Part shown: positions 15,809 through 24,467 of the stretch, one piece after another
Position numbering within the stretch: the first letter of the stretch is position 1
Layout: each line of letters begins with the position of its first letter
IMG/VR virus record: IMGVR_UViG_3300042564_004473
Span: 1-54,426 of that record
DNA length: 54,426 nt
Strand: one strand, 5' to 3'
From: a virus
Notes under the pieces: model-generated
What the model saw: the letters and a program-made list of their open reading frames with translations, nothing else
What the model was told of the DNA's origin: nothing
Database searches by the model: none
Translations under genes and position numbers: made by a program

Positions 15809-16750
15809 ATGGGAAAAATAGATGAGTTAAAAAAACAAAATCCTAATTTTAATATTAATATAATCGATATTATCAATGACATTTATGGGAAATCAAAATA
15901 TACCGAAATGGTGGTTAATTTAATCAAAAATAAGTATAATAAACGTAATAATGATAATAACTATTCCGACATTTATAGAGAGTTAGTTAGAGAATTTAAG
16001 TTAAATCCTGATAAACTTATTACTAAAAATTATTTTGATTTAGTTAATATGATTAGAGTTTTAAGTGAATATATCGGATATAATGAATCTAAAACTATTG
16101 AAAAATTTATTGAACTTAACGATAGAAATTTAATTGTGCAAAACGATTTAACATCATATAAAACATTTGAAGAGTTAGAATTACAAATATCTTTATCCGA
16201 TTTAAAGACTGTTGACAAAGAATTGGAAAAACAAGTTTTAAAATTGTTAGAGACAGATGAGTGGTTAGTTTTAAAACCATTGTCGTATCAAGCGTCAGTA
16301 AAATATGGTTCAGGTACTAAATGGTGTACATCATCTAAAAATGAATCGGAATATTACTTTAGATATAGTAAGAGAGGTATTTTAATTTATTATATTAATA
16401 AAAAAACTGGAGATAAAGTTGCGGGTTTTAAAAATCTTGATTTATCGTATGACAAAGAAACATCATTTTGGACAATAATTGATTTAAGAACTGATTCAAT
16501 TGATTGTGATTTACCTGAAGATGTTATGAATATTTTTAAAGAAGAATTTAAAAATACTAAAAAAACAAATTGGGAACTTTTATCTGATGATGAACGTAAT
16601 AAACAATTAATACAACAAGAAAGTTTGAATAATAAATATAATGTGGATATACATCCTACCGAGGGACACCCAACCGCCGAACTTAGAGTTACAAGAAGAG
16701 GTGATATTGTTTTAGATGAAGAAATTGATGTGAGTGATAGAAGAGCGTAG
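15809..16750 (+). CDS. WCTS-motif protein
   Basis: 313 residues. It begins MGKIDELKKQNPNFNINIID, closely similar to the start of the gene at 51645 (MSRLDRLKEQHPELNISLID). Near residue 155 a segment DEWLVLKPLSYQASVKYGSG leads into TKWCTSSKNESEYYFRY, the same domain as at 7885 and 51645 (G-x-G-TKWCTS). A Cys near a His/Asn-rich turn could be catalytic, but I know of no established activity. The C-terminal 60 residues are polar. Function unknown. Confidence 0.75.
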   Translation: MGKIDELKKQNPNFNINIIDIINDIYGKSKYTEMVVNLIKNKYNKRNNDNNYSDIYRELVREFKLNPDKLITKNYFDLVNMIRVLSEYIGYNESKTIEKFIELNDRNLIVQNDLTSYKTFEELELQISLSDLKTVDKELEKQVLKLLETDEWLVLKPLSYQASVKYGSGTKWCTSSKNESEYYFRYSKRGILIYYINKKTGDKVAGFKNLDLSYDKETSFWTIIDLRTDSIDCDLPEDVMNIFKEEFKNTKKTNWELLSDDERNKQLIQQESLNNKYNVDIHPTEGHPTAELRVTRRGDIVLDEEIDVSDRRA

Positions 16751-16763
16751 ATACAAGAAAAAA

Positions 16764-16797
16764 AATAACCTTTGATTATTCAAGGGTTATTTTTTAT
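16764..16797. terminator. Bidirectional terminator between convergent genes
   Basis: AATAACC / GGTTATT stem followed by TTTTTATTTT; it overlaps the 3' end of the minus-strand gene at 16787 and serves the plus-strand gene ending at 16750. Confidence 0.7.
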
Positions 16798-17560
16798 TTT
16801 GAATTTCTTCTTTAAGAATTTTTTTAATCGTTAATTTTAAATTTCCTTCCTTAATATTTTTTGGGTATTCGGTATACGTTCCGTGATTAAATGTTGGGGT
16901 ATCGTAATTTTGATTAATTTTAAAAACACCATTTTCTTCCATATATTTCGGACTTAATTTTACACCTACACTACACACATCTGTATCATAATCACTACCA
17001 TCACTGAAGATATAATAACTTTTATCTTTATTACAATAAAATCCTTTTGAATTTGGTAGGGATACAACATTACCTGATTTAGACATATCAACATTTAAAA
17101 ACTTAATAAGTTTTGATGACAAATCTTTAATATTAGGAAATAAAGTAACAGTGTTATTATTTCCTAATAAAAGTTTAATAGACTTATTAACATCCAAGGG
17201 TTTTAAAAGTCCTTGAGTCATTTTATCTAAATTATTAATTTTTGATTGTCCTGATAACGATTTAGAATTTTTATTTGGAAGTGAATTATTAACGTCCGAT
17301 AGTCTTGAAATCCCTTGAGTCATTTTATCTAACGTATTAGTTTTTGTTTGTCCTAATGACGATTTAGACTTGGCATTCGGGAATGACTTATTTAACAAGT
17401 TAATTGCTATTTGGCTTTTAACTTTAGGATTTGTTTCAATATTAATCCAATTACTTGAACCTATTTTTTTTGCATTCCAAACACCGTTAATAACCGCATA
17501 TTCCCATTTATTATCATTTGGTAATTTTAAAATTTCTTGTTCGATAACTAATCTTTTCAT
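16787..17560 (-). CDS. Leader-type protein with internal repeat
   Basis: 257 residues. The start MKRLVIEQEILKLPND is a short leader with V-I-E-Q. Residues 62-128 hold two copies of a ~33-residue unit (SKSSLGQTKTNTLDKMTQGI; SKSLSGQSKINNLDKMTQGL). The C-terminal domain includes GFYCNKDKSYYIFSDGSDYD. It ends LKLTIKKILKEEIQNKK, itself leader-like. Upstream on the minus strand is a TATTTATA box (17573-17566). No known function; likely a virion protein. Confidence 0.7.
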   Translation of the reverse strand: MKRLVIEQEILKLPNDNKWEYAVINGVWNAKKIGSSNWINIETNPKVKSQIAINLLNKSFPNAKSKSSLGQTKTNTLDKMTQGISRLSDVNNSLPNKNSKSLSGQSKINNLDKMTQGLLKPLDVNKSIKLLLGNNNTVTLFPNIKDLSSKLIKFLNVDMSKSGNVVSLPNSKGFYCNKDKSYYIFSDGSDYDTDVCSVGVKLSPKYMEENGVFKINQNYDTPTFNHGTYTEYPKNIKEGNLKLTIKKILKEEIQNKK

Positions 17561-17565
17561 AATAA

Positions 17566-17573
17566 TATAAATA
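17566..17573 (-). promoter_or_regulatory. TATTTATA box (candidate late promoter)
   Basis: On the minus strand TATTTATATTATT lies 5 nt before the ATG at 17560. Confidence 0.45.
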
Positions 17574-17632
17574 TACTAAATATGTTGATTTGATAGATTT
17601 GAAAGTTTATATTTCTATAATAAAGTATAATT

Positions 17633-17851
17633 ATGAAAAATTTGGTAATCTTAATGGTAATAGTAATTCGTATTTATTTTGTTTTCAAAGTAATTCAAGG
17701 ACTTTATTTTAGCCATTTTAACACTAATTATTCTTTAGATAACGTACAGTGGTACATTTACGCATTGGTTATTGATATTTATCTTGTTAAAATAATGGAC
17801 AATTCAAATCCGAATGATATTTATTTTGAAAAGAAAGGTAATGAAAAATAA
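17633..17851 (+). CDS. Small membrane protein
   Basis: 72 residues with two hydrophobic segments (LVILMVIVIRIYFVFKVI at 3-20 and VQWYIYALVIDIYLVKI at about 39-55) and a polar tail. No family recognised. Its end overlaps the start of the lysozyme-like gene at 17841 by 11 nt, so they are translationally coupled, which would suit a membrane partner of a wall-degrading enzyme. Confidence 0.6.
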   Translation: MKNLVILMVIVIRIYFVFKVIQGLYFSHFNTNYSLDNVQWYIYALVIDIYLVKIMDNSNPNDIYFEKKGNEK

Positions 17852-18440
17852 TAATATTAACGAATCAATTTTAGACGATATTAAAGATTTAATTCTTAAG
17901 TCAGATAAAGAATTAGCATCCAATGAAACCTATCAGAAACTTAAAAAGTTTTTTGAACCAATAATCAATGGAGTTAAAGGTTCTGAAGAAATAACAACTG
18001 ATGTTTTGATTCCTAATACCACAACAACTGACGACGAATTTTATAAAAAAATATTAAGTTGTTTAGGCGCTGAACCAACTAAAGGTAATATGGCGTTTTT
18101 CTATGCTTGGAGACAAGCCGAAGGGGGTTCCGCAGCAAACAATCCATTTAATACCACAAAGAAAATGCCAGGTGCTAAAAAATATAAGAATAATACTCAC
18201 GGAGTTAAGAATTATAAATCTGTTGAAGATGGTATTGAAGCAACTTGTAAAACATTAAAACTACATTACTATACTGATATAGTAGATGGACTTAAAAATG
18301 ACGTTGGGTTAAAAAAATTATCAAGAATGAGTTCCCTTAAAACTTGGGGTACAGGTAGCTTATTAGCGTCTGTTGCTGACGGTTATCTAAAAGGAAGTAG
18401 TCCAAAACCAAAAGATATTAATAAAGGTTATTATGCTTAA
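17841..18440 (+). CDS. Putative lysozyme/transglycosylase-like virion protein
   Basis: 199 residues from the ATG at 17841; the longer in-frame start at 17814 lies inside the upstream gene. The N-terminus NNNINESILDDIKDLILKSD is weakly leader-like. Residues 90-180 contain FFYAWRQAEGGSAANNPFNT and GVKNYKSVEDGIEATCKTLK, a pattern I associate with phage lysozyme-like/glucosaminidase domains, with Glu of AEGG as a candidate catalytic residue. Role would be peptidoglycan cleavage on entry. The assignment is by pattern memory only. Its stop overlaps that of the convergent PPK2 gene by 4 nt. Confidence 0.55.
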   Translation: MKNNNINESILDDIKDLILKSDKELASNETYQKLKKFFEPIINGVKGSEEITTDVLIPNTTTTDDEFYKKILSCLGAEPTKGNMAFFYAWRQAEGGSAANNPFNTTKKMPGAKKYKNNTHGVKNYKSVEDGIEATCKTLKLHYYTDIVDGLKNDVGLKKLSRMSSLKTWGTGSLLASVADGYLKGSSPKPKDINKGYYA

Positions 18441-19519
18441 TTTTCAGGTTTCAAAACTGTAAGAGCTTCAGGATACTCTTTATCTAATAATTCGGTATTT
18501 TTACCTTCATAAGGTATATTTTGTAATACATACCTAATTGCGTTTAACCCTGATACTTTTTTGTCAATAGCATCCAATATAATCCAAGGATGGTTCAAAG
18601 TTGATGTCTTATCAAATAATTTATCTTTAAATTCTGTAAATCTATCCCACAAATCTTGCATTTTAGAATCGTTAGGGGAATACTTCCAATATTTTAATTT
18701 TGAATTTTGTCTCATCTCAAATCTTTTTGCTTGAGTTTCTTTGTCAATTGAGAACCATAATTTAAATAAATAATCCCCATCTTTAACTAAAGAATTTTCA
18801 AACTCTTCAACACCATCCATAAATTCTTGATATTCTTTATCACTACCATAACCCATAACAGGTTCAATTAAACCTCTATTATACCAACTTCTATCAAATA
18901 GGTTAATTTTACCTTTCTCAATTTTTGATTCATATCTTTGCCACCAATTTTCTCTTTCTTCAGGAGTTGGGATTCCCATTGCTATAACATTAAATCCTTT
19001 TGGATTCATATTTTCGGTGAACTTTAAAATTGTTGAACCTTTACCAGCACTATCCCTACCTTCAAACACGATAATAACTGTTTTGTTATTTTTCATTAAC
19101 CACTCTTCTAATTTAAGAAGTTCAACTTGTAACCCGTATAATTCTTTTCTATAAACTTTTTTTGGTATAATTGAAGGTTCTTGAGGTTCAAAAGAATAAT
19201 CATCACTTTCAGGTTCTACGTTATATATTCCTTGTTCTCTCGTTTTTAATGAATCTAAAATTTTTGAAAAATAAGAATCAACATTTTTTTTCTTATCACC
19301 TTTGAATGATAAAACTTTTTTAAGTCCTCTCTCCATTAATTCATAATCGATTATTTTTTCATCACCAATTAATATTATAGAATTTAAATTAGATTCGATT
19401 GATGGTGTCATTATATCATTAACAATAAGAATATCTTTAATTTTTTTAAGATATGTTTCGATATTACCTTCATTTATAATACCTCTAATTTTTTGAATTT
19501 CGTTTAACAGTTTGTTCAT
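18437..19519 (-). CDS. ppk2: Polyphosphate kinase 2 with N-terminal leader
   Basis: 360 residues from the ATG at 19519; the in-frame ATG at 19537 would add six residues before the leader. The kinase domain is clear: Walker A GRDSAGKGS (154-162), IPTPEERENWWQRYESKI, Walker B-type FDRSWYNRG (208-216) and the KYWKYSPNDS lid region. PPK2 enzymes phosphorylate NDPs or NMPs from polyphosphate, or the reverse. The unusual part is the ~120-residue extension, which begins MNKLLNEIQKIRGIINEG, a leader with I-I-N-E. A TATTTATT box precedes it. I infer an enzyme packaged in the head to act on host nucleotide or polyphosphate pools. Confidence 0.9.
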   Translation of the reverse strand: MNKLLNEIQKIRGIINEGNIETYLKKIKDILIVNDIMTPSIESNLNSIILIGDEKIIDYELMERGLKKVLSFKGDKKKNVDSYFSKILDSLKTREQGIYNVEPESDDYSFEPQEPSIIPKKVYRKELYGLQVELLKLEEWLMKNNKTVIIVFEGRDSAGKGSTILKFTENMNPKGFNVIAMGIPTPEERENWWQRYESKIEKGKINLFDRSWYNRGLIEPVMGYGSDKEYQEFMDGVEEFENSLVKDGDYLFKLWFSIDKETQAKRFEMRQNSKLKYWKYSPNDSKMQDLWDRFTEFKDKLFDKTSTLNHPWIILDAIDKKVSGLNAIRYVLQNIPYEGKNTELLDKEYPEALTVLKPEN

Positions 19520-19520
19520 A

Positions 19521-19532
19521 CTAATAAATATA
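19521..19532 (-). promoter_or_regulatory. TATATTTATTAG box before ppk2
   Basis: On the minus strand TATATTTATTAG ends 1 nt before the ATG at 19519, matching the box before other leader genes and supporting that start. Confidence 0.45.
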
Positions 19533-19565
19533 TTCATTTACAAATGAATAATTAACATATCGAAA

Positions 19566-19573
19566 TATTTATA
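19566..19573 (+). promoter_or_regulatory. TATTTATA box before the secreted-protein cluster
   Basis: TATTTATATAAAAAT lies 32 nt before the ATG at 19606 and is the only promoter-like signal before the 19.6-26.6 kb gene run. Confidence 0.4.
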
Positions 19574-19575
19574 TA

Positions 19576-19593
19576 AAAATAAATTACCAAGAT
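19576..19593 (+). repeat. 18-bp dispersed repeat AAAATAAATTACCAAGAT, copy 1
   Basis: AAAATAAATTACCAAGAT recurs exactly at 33384-33401, and ATACCAAGAT directly precedes the ATG at 13397. In all three places it lies in the 5' non-coding stretch before a gene. Confidence 0.6.
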
Positions 19594-19605
19594 TTAAACT
19601 AAATT

Positions 19606-21513
19606 ATGAAAAAAATTCTAATGGCAGTCTCAGTCATGCTACTGAGTCTTGTCGGGTTTTCCCAAACGTGTCCAATCCCTGCATCGTCAGGAGTATTTGT
19701 GACATTAGACCCCACCTATCAATTGGCACCGTCATCAGTAGGGTTTACAAATGTTGGATTGTGTTTCTATAATAACACATCTACTTTAATTACGGCGGCA
19801 CAATTCAGAGTATTTTACGATAAACTAGCGTTCTCAGGTGTTGATACCGTAACGTCATTGAATACTTCATACGCTCAATATCTACAATTCGTGGATAATC
19901 CTGCTGGAGGATATGTAACAATCACAATGTCATACACAGGTAACTTATCGACTTTTCAAATCCCTAATGGAGCATTTGTTCAGTTAAAGTTAAATCACAT
20001 TGCAGGTTTCTCGTCATTAACTTCAATCGGAAATATGACATTTAGTGGTGTTGCAACATTTCCATCTATATCAACAACACAAGCGGGTATGGATAACTCC
20101 CTTACATTACAAAACTTTGGGGGTGTGATGTTACCACAGACTATGTCGTATCACGGTACATTCCTTAACGTAACTGGTTCAGGTGCTAAAAACCTAACAG
20201 TTGCTTTAGAGAAAAAATTAAAAACTTCATCTACTTGGAGTCAAGTTTCAACTCAATTAACTGCTAATGATGGTACATTTGCATTTAATAACGTGGCTAT
20301 TGACACTACAGGTTGGAATGTTAGGTTAAAAGTTCAGGGAGATACTTTAGCGGTAGGTAACGTAATATCTACAAGTGATGCTCAAAAAATTAACCAATAT
20401 GTTTTAGGTACATCAACTCCATCAGGATTTGATTATTACGCGGCAGATGTTAATGGAGATAATAATGTATCAATTTCCGACGCTTATGGCGTATTTGGTA
20501 GAGTTGCTGGTAGATTCACAACTTGGCCAAATTCAGTTAAAGATATTAAATTCTTTACTCAAACTGAATATAATACTATTAACGGTTCAACTAATAACTA
20601 TACCTCAACAATTGCTGGTGTAACTAATTTTACATTTGATATTGTTGCAGGACAACCTGACTCAGTTACTTATTATGTTTTAGTACCTGGAGATGCAAAT
20701 GGAACTGGATATCATATGGCTCGTTTAACACCTATTGATATTACAATAAACCCTAATTCAAATACACCTTCTCAGGTTTATAATGTCATTGACAACAAAG
20801 TTGAATACGATTTCCCAACCGCGTCTATTGAGGTTAATGTTCCGAGTCTTTCAGTAGATGAAGGTAATTTAGTTAATATACCAGTTAGAGTATATACTAA
20901 TGGAAATGATTTAGGTTCACTTCAATTTGGATTCAAATATGATGACACTCTTTTAGATTTTAAAGGTGTTGAATCTAAATCTGCAAGTTCAAGATGGATT
21001 ACTTTCCTTAATACTAATGACAATCAAGTTGATTGGGGTGGTTATGATAATAGTACAAATCTAAATTCATTACGTAATAATGATGAAGTTGTTACTCTTC
21101 AGTTTTTAGCAAAAAAACCACAAAATCAATGGGGAACAAGTCCTTTATTCACAACTAATAAATTCGCAGGAAATACAATTGCGAAAGATTTGAGTATTGC
21201 ACCAACAAACGGAATATTAGTTGTTTATAAGATATCTAATAGCTTTGATTTTTCGTTAAATGAAGATATGAAAATTTTTCCAAACCCAACGGATGACTAC
21301 ATAAACGTTAAATTCGAAGTAATTAAAGAAGGTAATGTTACGTTAGTTGTTTACGGAATTGATGGTAAATCACATAAGGTTATTGTTAATGGAACAATGC
21401 CTGAAGGAGAATATCAATACGGTGCTAGCTTAGGATATTTACCTGAAGGTACTTATGTGGCGGTTTTAAAAAGACAAGACAAAACAATAACAAATAAATT
21501 TGTTTTAAAATAA
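19606..21513 (+). CDS. Secreted cohesin/dockerin-like protein with T9SS sorting domain
   Basis: 635 residues. Signal peptide 1-20 (MLLSLVGFSQ end). Two beta domains have cohesin-like character, about 35-150 and 408-545 (VNIPVRVYTNGNDLGSLQFG). Around 283 is DVNGDNNVSISDAYGVFGR, a dockerin-type calcium loop, followed by RFTTWPNSVKDIKFFTQTEY, a module repeated in the gene at 24923. The last 80 residues, from KIFPNPTDDYINVKF to TNKFVLK, are a typical T9SS C-terminal sorting domain, which directs export and surface anchoring in Bacteroidota. Such a signal requires the host secretion machine, so the protein is probably displayed on the infected cell or built from captured host sequence. Confidence 0.85.
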   Translation: MKKILMAVSVMLLSLVGFSQTCPIPASSGVFVTLDPTYQLAPSSVGFTNVGLCFYNNTSTLITAAQFRVFYDKLAFSGVDTVTSLNTSYAQYLQFVDNPAGGYVTITMSYTGNLSTFQIPNGAFVQLKLNHIAGFSSLTSIGNMTFSGVATFPSISTTQAGMDNSLTLQNFGGVMLPQTMSYHGTFLNVTGSGAKNLTVALEKKLKTSSTWSQVSTQLTANDGTFAFNNVAIDTTGWNVRLKVQGDTLAVGNVISTSDAQKINQYVLGTSTPSGFDYYAADVNGDNNVSISDAYGVFGRVAGRFTTWPNSVKDIKFFTQTEYNTINGSTNNYTSTIAGVTNFTFDIVAGQPDSVTYYVLVPGDANGTGYHMARLTPIDITINPNSNTPSQVYNVIDNKVEYDFPTASIEVNVPSLSVDEGNLVNIPVRVYTNGNDLGSLQFGFKYDDTLLDFKGVESKSASSRWITFLNTNDNQVDWGGYDNSTNLNSLRNNDEVVTLQFLAKKPQNQWGTSPLFTTNKFAGNTIAKDLSIAPTNGILVVYKISNSFDFSLNEDMKIFPNPTDDYINVKFEVIKEGNVTLVVYGIDGKSHKVIVNGTMPEGEYQYGASLGYLPEGTYVAVLKRQDKTITNKFVLK

Positions 21514-21519
21514 AAAAAT

Positions 21520-21546
21520 GAGGTACTATTTTGGTACCTCTTAGCC
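21520..21546 (+). terminator. Hairpin after the T9SS gene
   Basis: GAGGTAC-TATTTTG-GTACCTC, a perfect 7-bp stem with a poor T tract (TTAGCCTTT). It could be a weak or attenuating terminator. Confidence 0.5.
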
Positions 21547-21579
21547 TTTAAACAATAAACTAAATTAAAAAACAAAAAT

Positions 21580-21927
21580 ATGTCAGAGGAAACAAATGTA
21601 CCTGAATCAGATGGAACTTGGTCAGGATTAAAGAAAACAATTATCGGAACTGTATCAACTGCAGTATTAGCAGGAGGAACTTGGGTTACGACAACTCTAT
21701 TTAACGGTGGGGAAGATAAAGAAGAAACAAAAACAGAACAAGCTGCTCCGGCTCAGCCTGTGATTAATGTTAATTTGGAAAACAATAATACCAATCAACA
21801 AAAACAATCTTCAGGAGGTGGAACAAATACGATTGTTAAAGAACGAGTGATTGAAAAACAAGCGGCTCCTGCACAATCTGCTGTAGCTCCCGTACCTGCT
21901 AAACCAAAAGAAGAAGACCCTTGGTAA
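21580..21927 (+). CDS. Small membrane-anchored Ala/Pro-rich protein
   Basis: 115 residues. One hydrophobic segment (about 21-42, TIIGTVSTAVLAGGTWVTTT) is followed by an acidic linker, an Asn/Gln-rich stretch, and an Ala/Pro-rich tail (AAPAQSAVAPVPAKPKEEDPW). No signal cleavage site is obvious. It ends 1 nt before the CsgG-like gene, so they are coupled. It may be an inner-membrane partner of the exported proteins, but this rests on position. Confidence 0.65.
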   Translation: MSEETNVPESDGTWSGLKKTIIGTVSTAVLAGGTWVTTTLFNGGEDKEETKTEQAAPAQPVINVNLENNNTNQQKQSSGGGTNTIVKERVIEKQAAPAQSAVAPVPAKPKEEDPW

Positions 21928-21928
21928 T

Positions 21929-22648
21929 ATGAAATTAAAAAAACTAATATACCTAATACCGTTTATATTACTTTCTTGTAATGTTTCGGCACAAATTGGT
22001 ACTGTTAAAACAGAACAATATCAAGCAGATTTTGAAAAAAAACAATCAATATCCGCAGTTGCAGATTATACCGATACAATTGTAATCCCTATTCAAGTAT
22101 TACAAATTGGTATTAATGAATCTGTTTATGAAATGTATCCTGAGTTAAAAGATAAGAGAGTCGGATTAGGGGTTGCTAATATTGTTTTAGAATACCTTGA
22201 GATGACAGACAGATTTAAATTCACTGAGGATAAGGCGGAAATTAAAAACAAAATGATTGCTCAAGATAAAGCATCTGCAAAAGGAATATCTCAAAATGAA
22301 ATTAAAGTTAAAGGGAATGTCATCTTAGCAAAATACTTTGTTTATATTGAAGTTTACGATTTTTCAGTTTCAGAGGATGAAGTTGTTAAAGCAACTAGCG
22401 GTTCTAAAGCAACACAAACAACTCGTTTAGGTTTACAAGTTAGATTTGTTGATGCTGAAACGGGTGAAGTAATTACGGGTAGTGGATTAGGTGAATCATC
22501 TACAGTTAAAACGGCATCATTATTAGACGGTGTGGATGAAATTAAATTTAACCAATCAACTATTGGTATATCAACTAAAAAAGCTCTTGAAACGGCATCG
22601 TCAAGAGTTATTTCTAAATTAATAAAAAAAGGTGTCTTTAAATCTTAA
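21929..22648 (+). CDS. csgG: CsgG-like outer-membrane secretion lipoprotein
   Basis: 239 residues, near the usual 260-280 of CsgG. A lipoprotein signal ends FILLSC (Cys17). The body matches CsgG in order: PIQVLQIGINESVYEMYPEL, GVANIVLEYLEMTDRFKFTE, KYFVYIEVYDFSVSEDEVVK, QVRFVDAETGEVITGSGLGE and STIGISTKKALETASSRVI. CsgG forms a nonameric outer-membrane channel for curli subunits; CsgG-like proteins are also known in tailed phages. In this phage it may form a pore in the host outer membrane or a virion part. Next gene starts 8 nt downstream. Confidence 0.75.
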   Translation: MKLKKLIYLIPFILLSCNVSAQIGTVKTEQYQADFEKKQSISAVADYTDTIVIPIQVLQIGINESVYEMYPELKDKRVGLGVANIVLEYLEMTDRFKFTEDKAEIKNKMIAQDKASAKGISQNEIKVKGNVILAKYFVYIEVYDFSVSEDEVVKATSGSKATQTTRLGLQVRFVDAETGEVITGSGLGESSTVKTASLLDGVDEIKFNQSTIGISTKKALETASSRVISKLIKKGVFKS

Positions 22649-22655
22649 AAAAAAA

Positions 22656-23018
22656 ATGGGAAAATTAAAAGAAAAATTAACAAGTTTTATTAGCTCTCCA
22701 TCCACTGTTAAAGTAGATGATAAAAATAGATTTTATTATATGTTACAACAAATGCAGGCTAATAGATGGAGAATCACTGCAATTGTATTAGGTTTATTTA
22801 CATTAATCATTGTGGGTATTAATGCTGGTGTATTTATGGGTGCATCAATCGGAGAAGATTGGAAAGAAATGTTACTAATCTTATTAGGTGCTTTTGTTGG
22901 TAATTTAAATAAAGTTGTCGACTACTGGTTCAATTCTGAAGATAGAGATAAAATGTTAATTCAAAAAGTTGACGAAGAAGATGGTGTTTCTTTATCAAAC
23001 ACTATGAGTATAGAATAA
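22656..23018 (+). CDS. Two-helix membrane protein
   Basis: 120 residues from the ATG at 22656, which has an A-rich stretch before it. A basic start (MGKLKEKLTSFISSPSTVK) is followed by two transmembrane segments, about 44-66 (TAIVLGLFTLIIVGINAGVF) and 76-92 (MLLILLGAFVGNLNKVVDYW), then an acidic tail. Topology would fit a holin or phage membrane scaffold. It lies inside the exported-protein run, 8 nt after the CsgG-like gene and 3 nt before the next, so is co-translated with them. Confidence 0.65.
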   Translation: MGKLKEKLTSFISSPSTVKVDDKNRFYYMLQQMQANRWRITAIVLGLFTLIIVGINAGVFMGASIGEDWKEMLLILLGAFVGNLNKVVDYWFNSEDRDKMLIQKVDEEDGVSLSNTMSIE

Positions 23019-23020
23019 TA

Positions 23021-24463
23021 ATGAGTATTAAGAAGATTATATTTACAATATGTTTTCTGTTCTCAACTATTACAATATTTGGACAGGGGTTTTCGTATTC
23101 ATTTACGGACCCCTGTACTTTTAAAACAAAACAAATTTTCATTAATAATCCTAATGGAAGTGTAGCCTTAATCTATAATGGACAAATTCAAAGTTTTACT
23201 CCTGCTCAATTACAAACGGGGGCATTAGAAGCTTGGATTACTCAGGTAAACTCATCAATACCCGAAGGAACAGGACCTTGTGGTGGTGTAGCATTATCAC
23301 AAAACACCAATATGAATGCGTTAGTAACCGTAAATACAATTTCGGTTTTAAATTCAGTAATGTCCTCAATGTCATCAATTGCTAGTATGTCAGATTTGTC
23401 GTCAAGTGCGGGAGGTAATATGTTACAAGGTATTATCCAAAGTGGTGAAAAATCAGCATCGAGTAATCAAAAAGATGAGGATAATAATAAAAATAACAAA
23501 AATGGAGGAACGAATAATAACGGAGGAAATTCAACAACTTCTGACAATAATCAAAAAGAAAACTCAACTGGGGGAGGAACTTCAGGAAATTCTAATTCTG
23601 AAGGACAATCAAATTCAGAACAAAATGGAGAGTCTTCAAGTTCAAGTAACTCAACTGAAGGGGGAAATTCAACGTCTCAATCATCTGTAAATGGTGAAAC
23701 TTCAAATTCAGATAACTCAACATCTGAACCATCTGTAAATGGTGAATCAGGTGAAAAAACAGATAACGAAAAAATATCGGATGTTAAAAGTGATGAGGTA
23801 AGAAGTTCGACTCAAGTTAAAGCGAAAGTATCATCAGTTAAACAAGGTAATTTGATGGTGACAGGCGATATCGTAATGATATCGAGTGCATCAGGAAATG
23901 AACCGAGACAATTTAGAGTGAATGCTAGTACTGTTAAAGTTAATACCGAAAACACTTTTGCAAAAGGTGCGTTGATTAATTACACCAGTGGTGCTCAAAA
24001 TAGTTGTATTACATTATTTTACGCACTTAGGTCTGGTAAATATACAACAACGGTTGCTAATTCAACAATGTTGAATACTCAAAAGGATTTGTTTAATACC
24101 ATATCAATAATGAAATCATATAAAAGTGGTAAGTTTACTTTTACTGTGGGACAAAATATTACGACAGGTAAATTAGGTGAATCTAAATTTAAAAGTTTAT
24201 CAACATTGGCAGGTGTTGTCAATAATTTTAATATTAACAAATCTATAAGCGGTACCGCAATGCTTGTAATGGTATACTCCCCATATATTTATTATTATGA
24301 AGGAATATGGTACAAATCAGGATTTATGGCAGTACCATTTACATCATTTGATTATAAAATAACTAAAAAATTTAAACTTAATTTAAGTTTTAGTGGTATA
24401 CAACCAATAAACGACGCTCCATTAAATTATCAAGTATTACTTGGAGGTAAAGCATTATTATAA
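23021..24463 (+). CDS. Secreted protein with Ser/Asn linker and beta-rich C-terminus
   Basis: 480 residues. Signal peptide 1-22 (FLFSTITIFGQ). The N-terminal domain holds CTFKTKQIFINNPNGSVALI and ...GTGPCGGVAL with Cys residues that could pair. Residues 145-260 are a low-complexity Ser/Asn/Gly/Glu linker (NSEGQSNSEQNGESSSSSNS). The last 200 residues are beta-rich with alternating hydrophobics, SITLFYALRSGKYTTTV-like strands and SPYIYYYEGIWYKSGFMAVP, as in an outer-membrane beta barrel. No family recognised. Belongs to the envelope-protein run. Confidence 0.7.
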   Translation: MSIKKIIFTICFLFSTITIFGQGFSYSFTDPCTFKTKQIFINNPNGSVALIYNGQIQSFTPAQLQTGALEAWITQVNSSIPEGTGPCGGVALSQNTNMNALVTVNTISVLNSVMSSMSSIASMSDLSSSAGGNMLQGIIQSGEKSASSNQKDEDNNKNNKNGGTNNNGGNSTTSDNNQKENSTGGGTSGNSNSEGQSNSEQNGESSSSSNSTEGGNSTSQSSVNGETSNSDNSTSEPSVNGESGEKTDNEKISDVKSDEVRSSTQVKAKVSSVKQGNLMVTGDIVMISSASGNEPRQFRVNASTVKVNTENTFAKGALINYTSGAQNSCITLFYALRSGKYTTTVANSTMLNTQKDLFNTISIMKSYKSGKFTFTVGQNITTGKLGESKFKSLSTLAGVVNNFNINKSISGTAMLVMVYSPYIYYYEGIWYKSGFMAVPFTSFDYKITKKFKLNLSFSGIQPINDAPLNYQVLLGGKALL

Positions 24464-24467
24464 AAGC

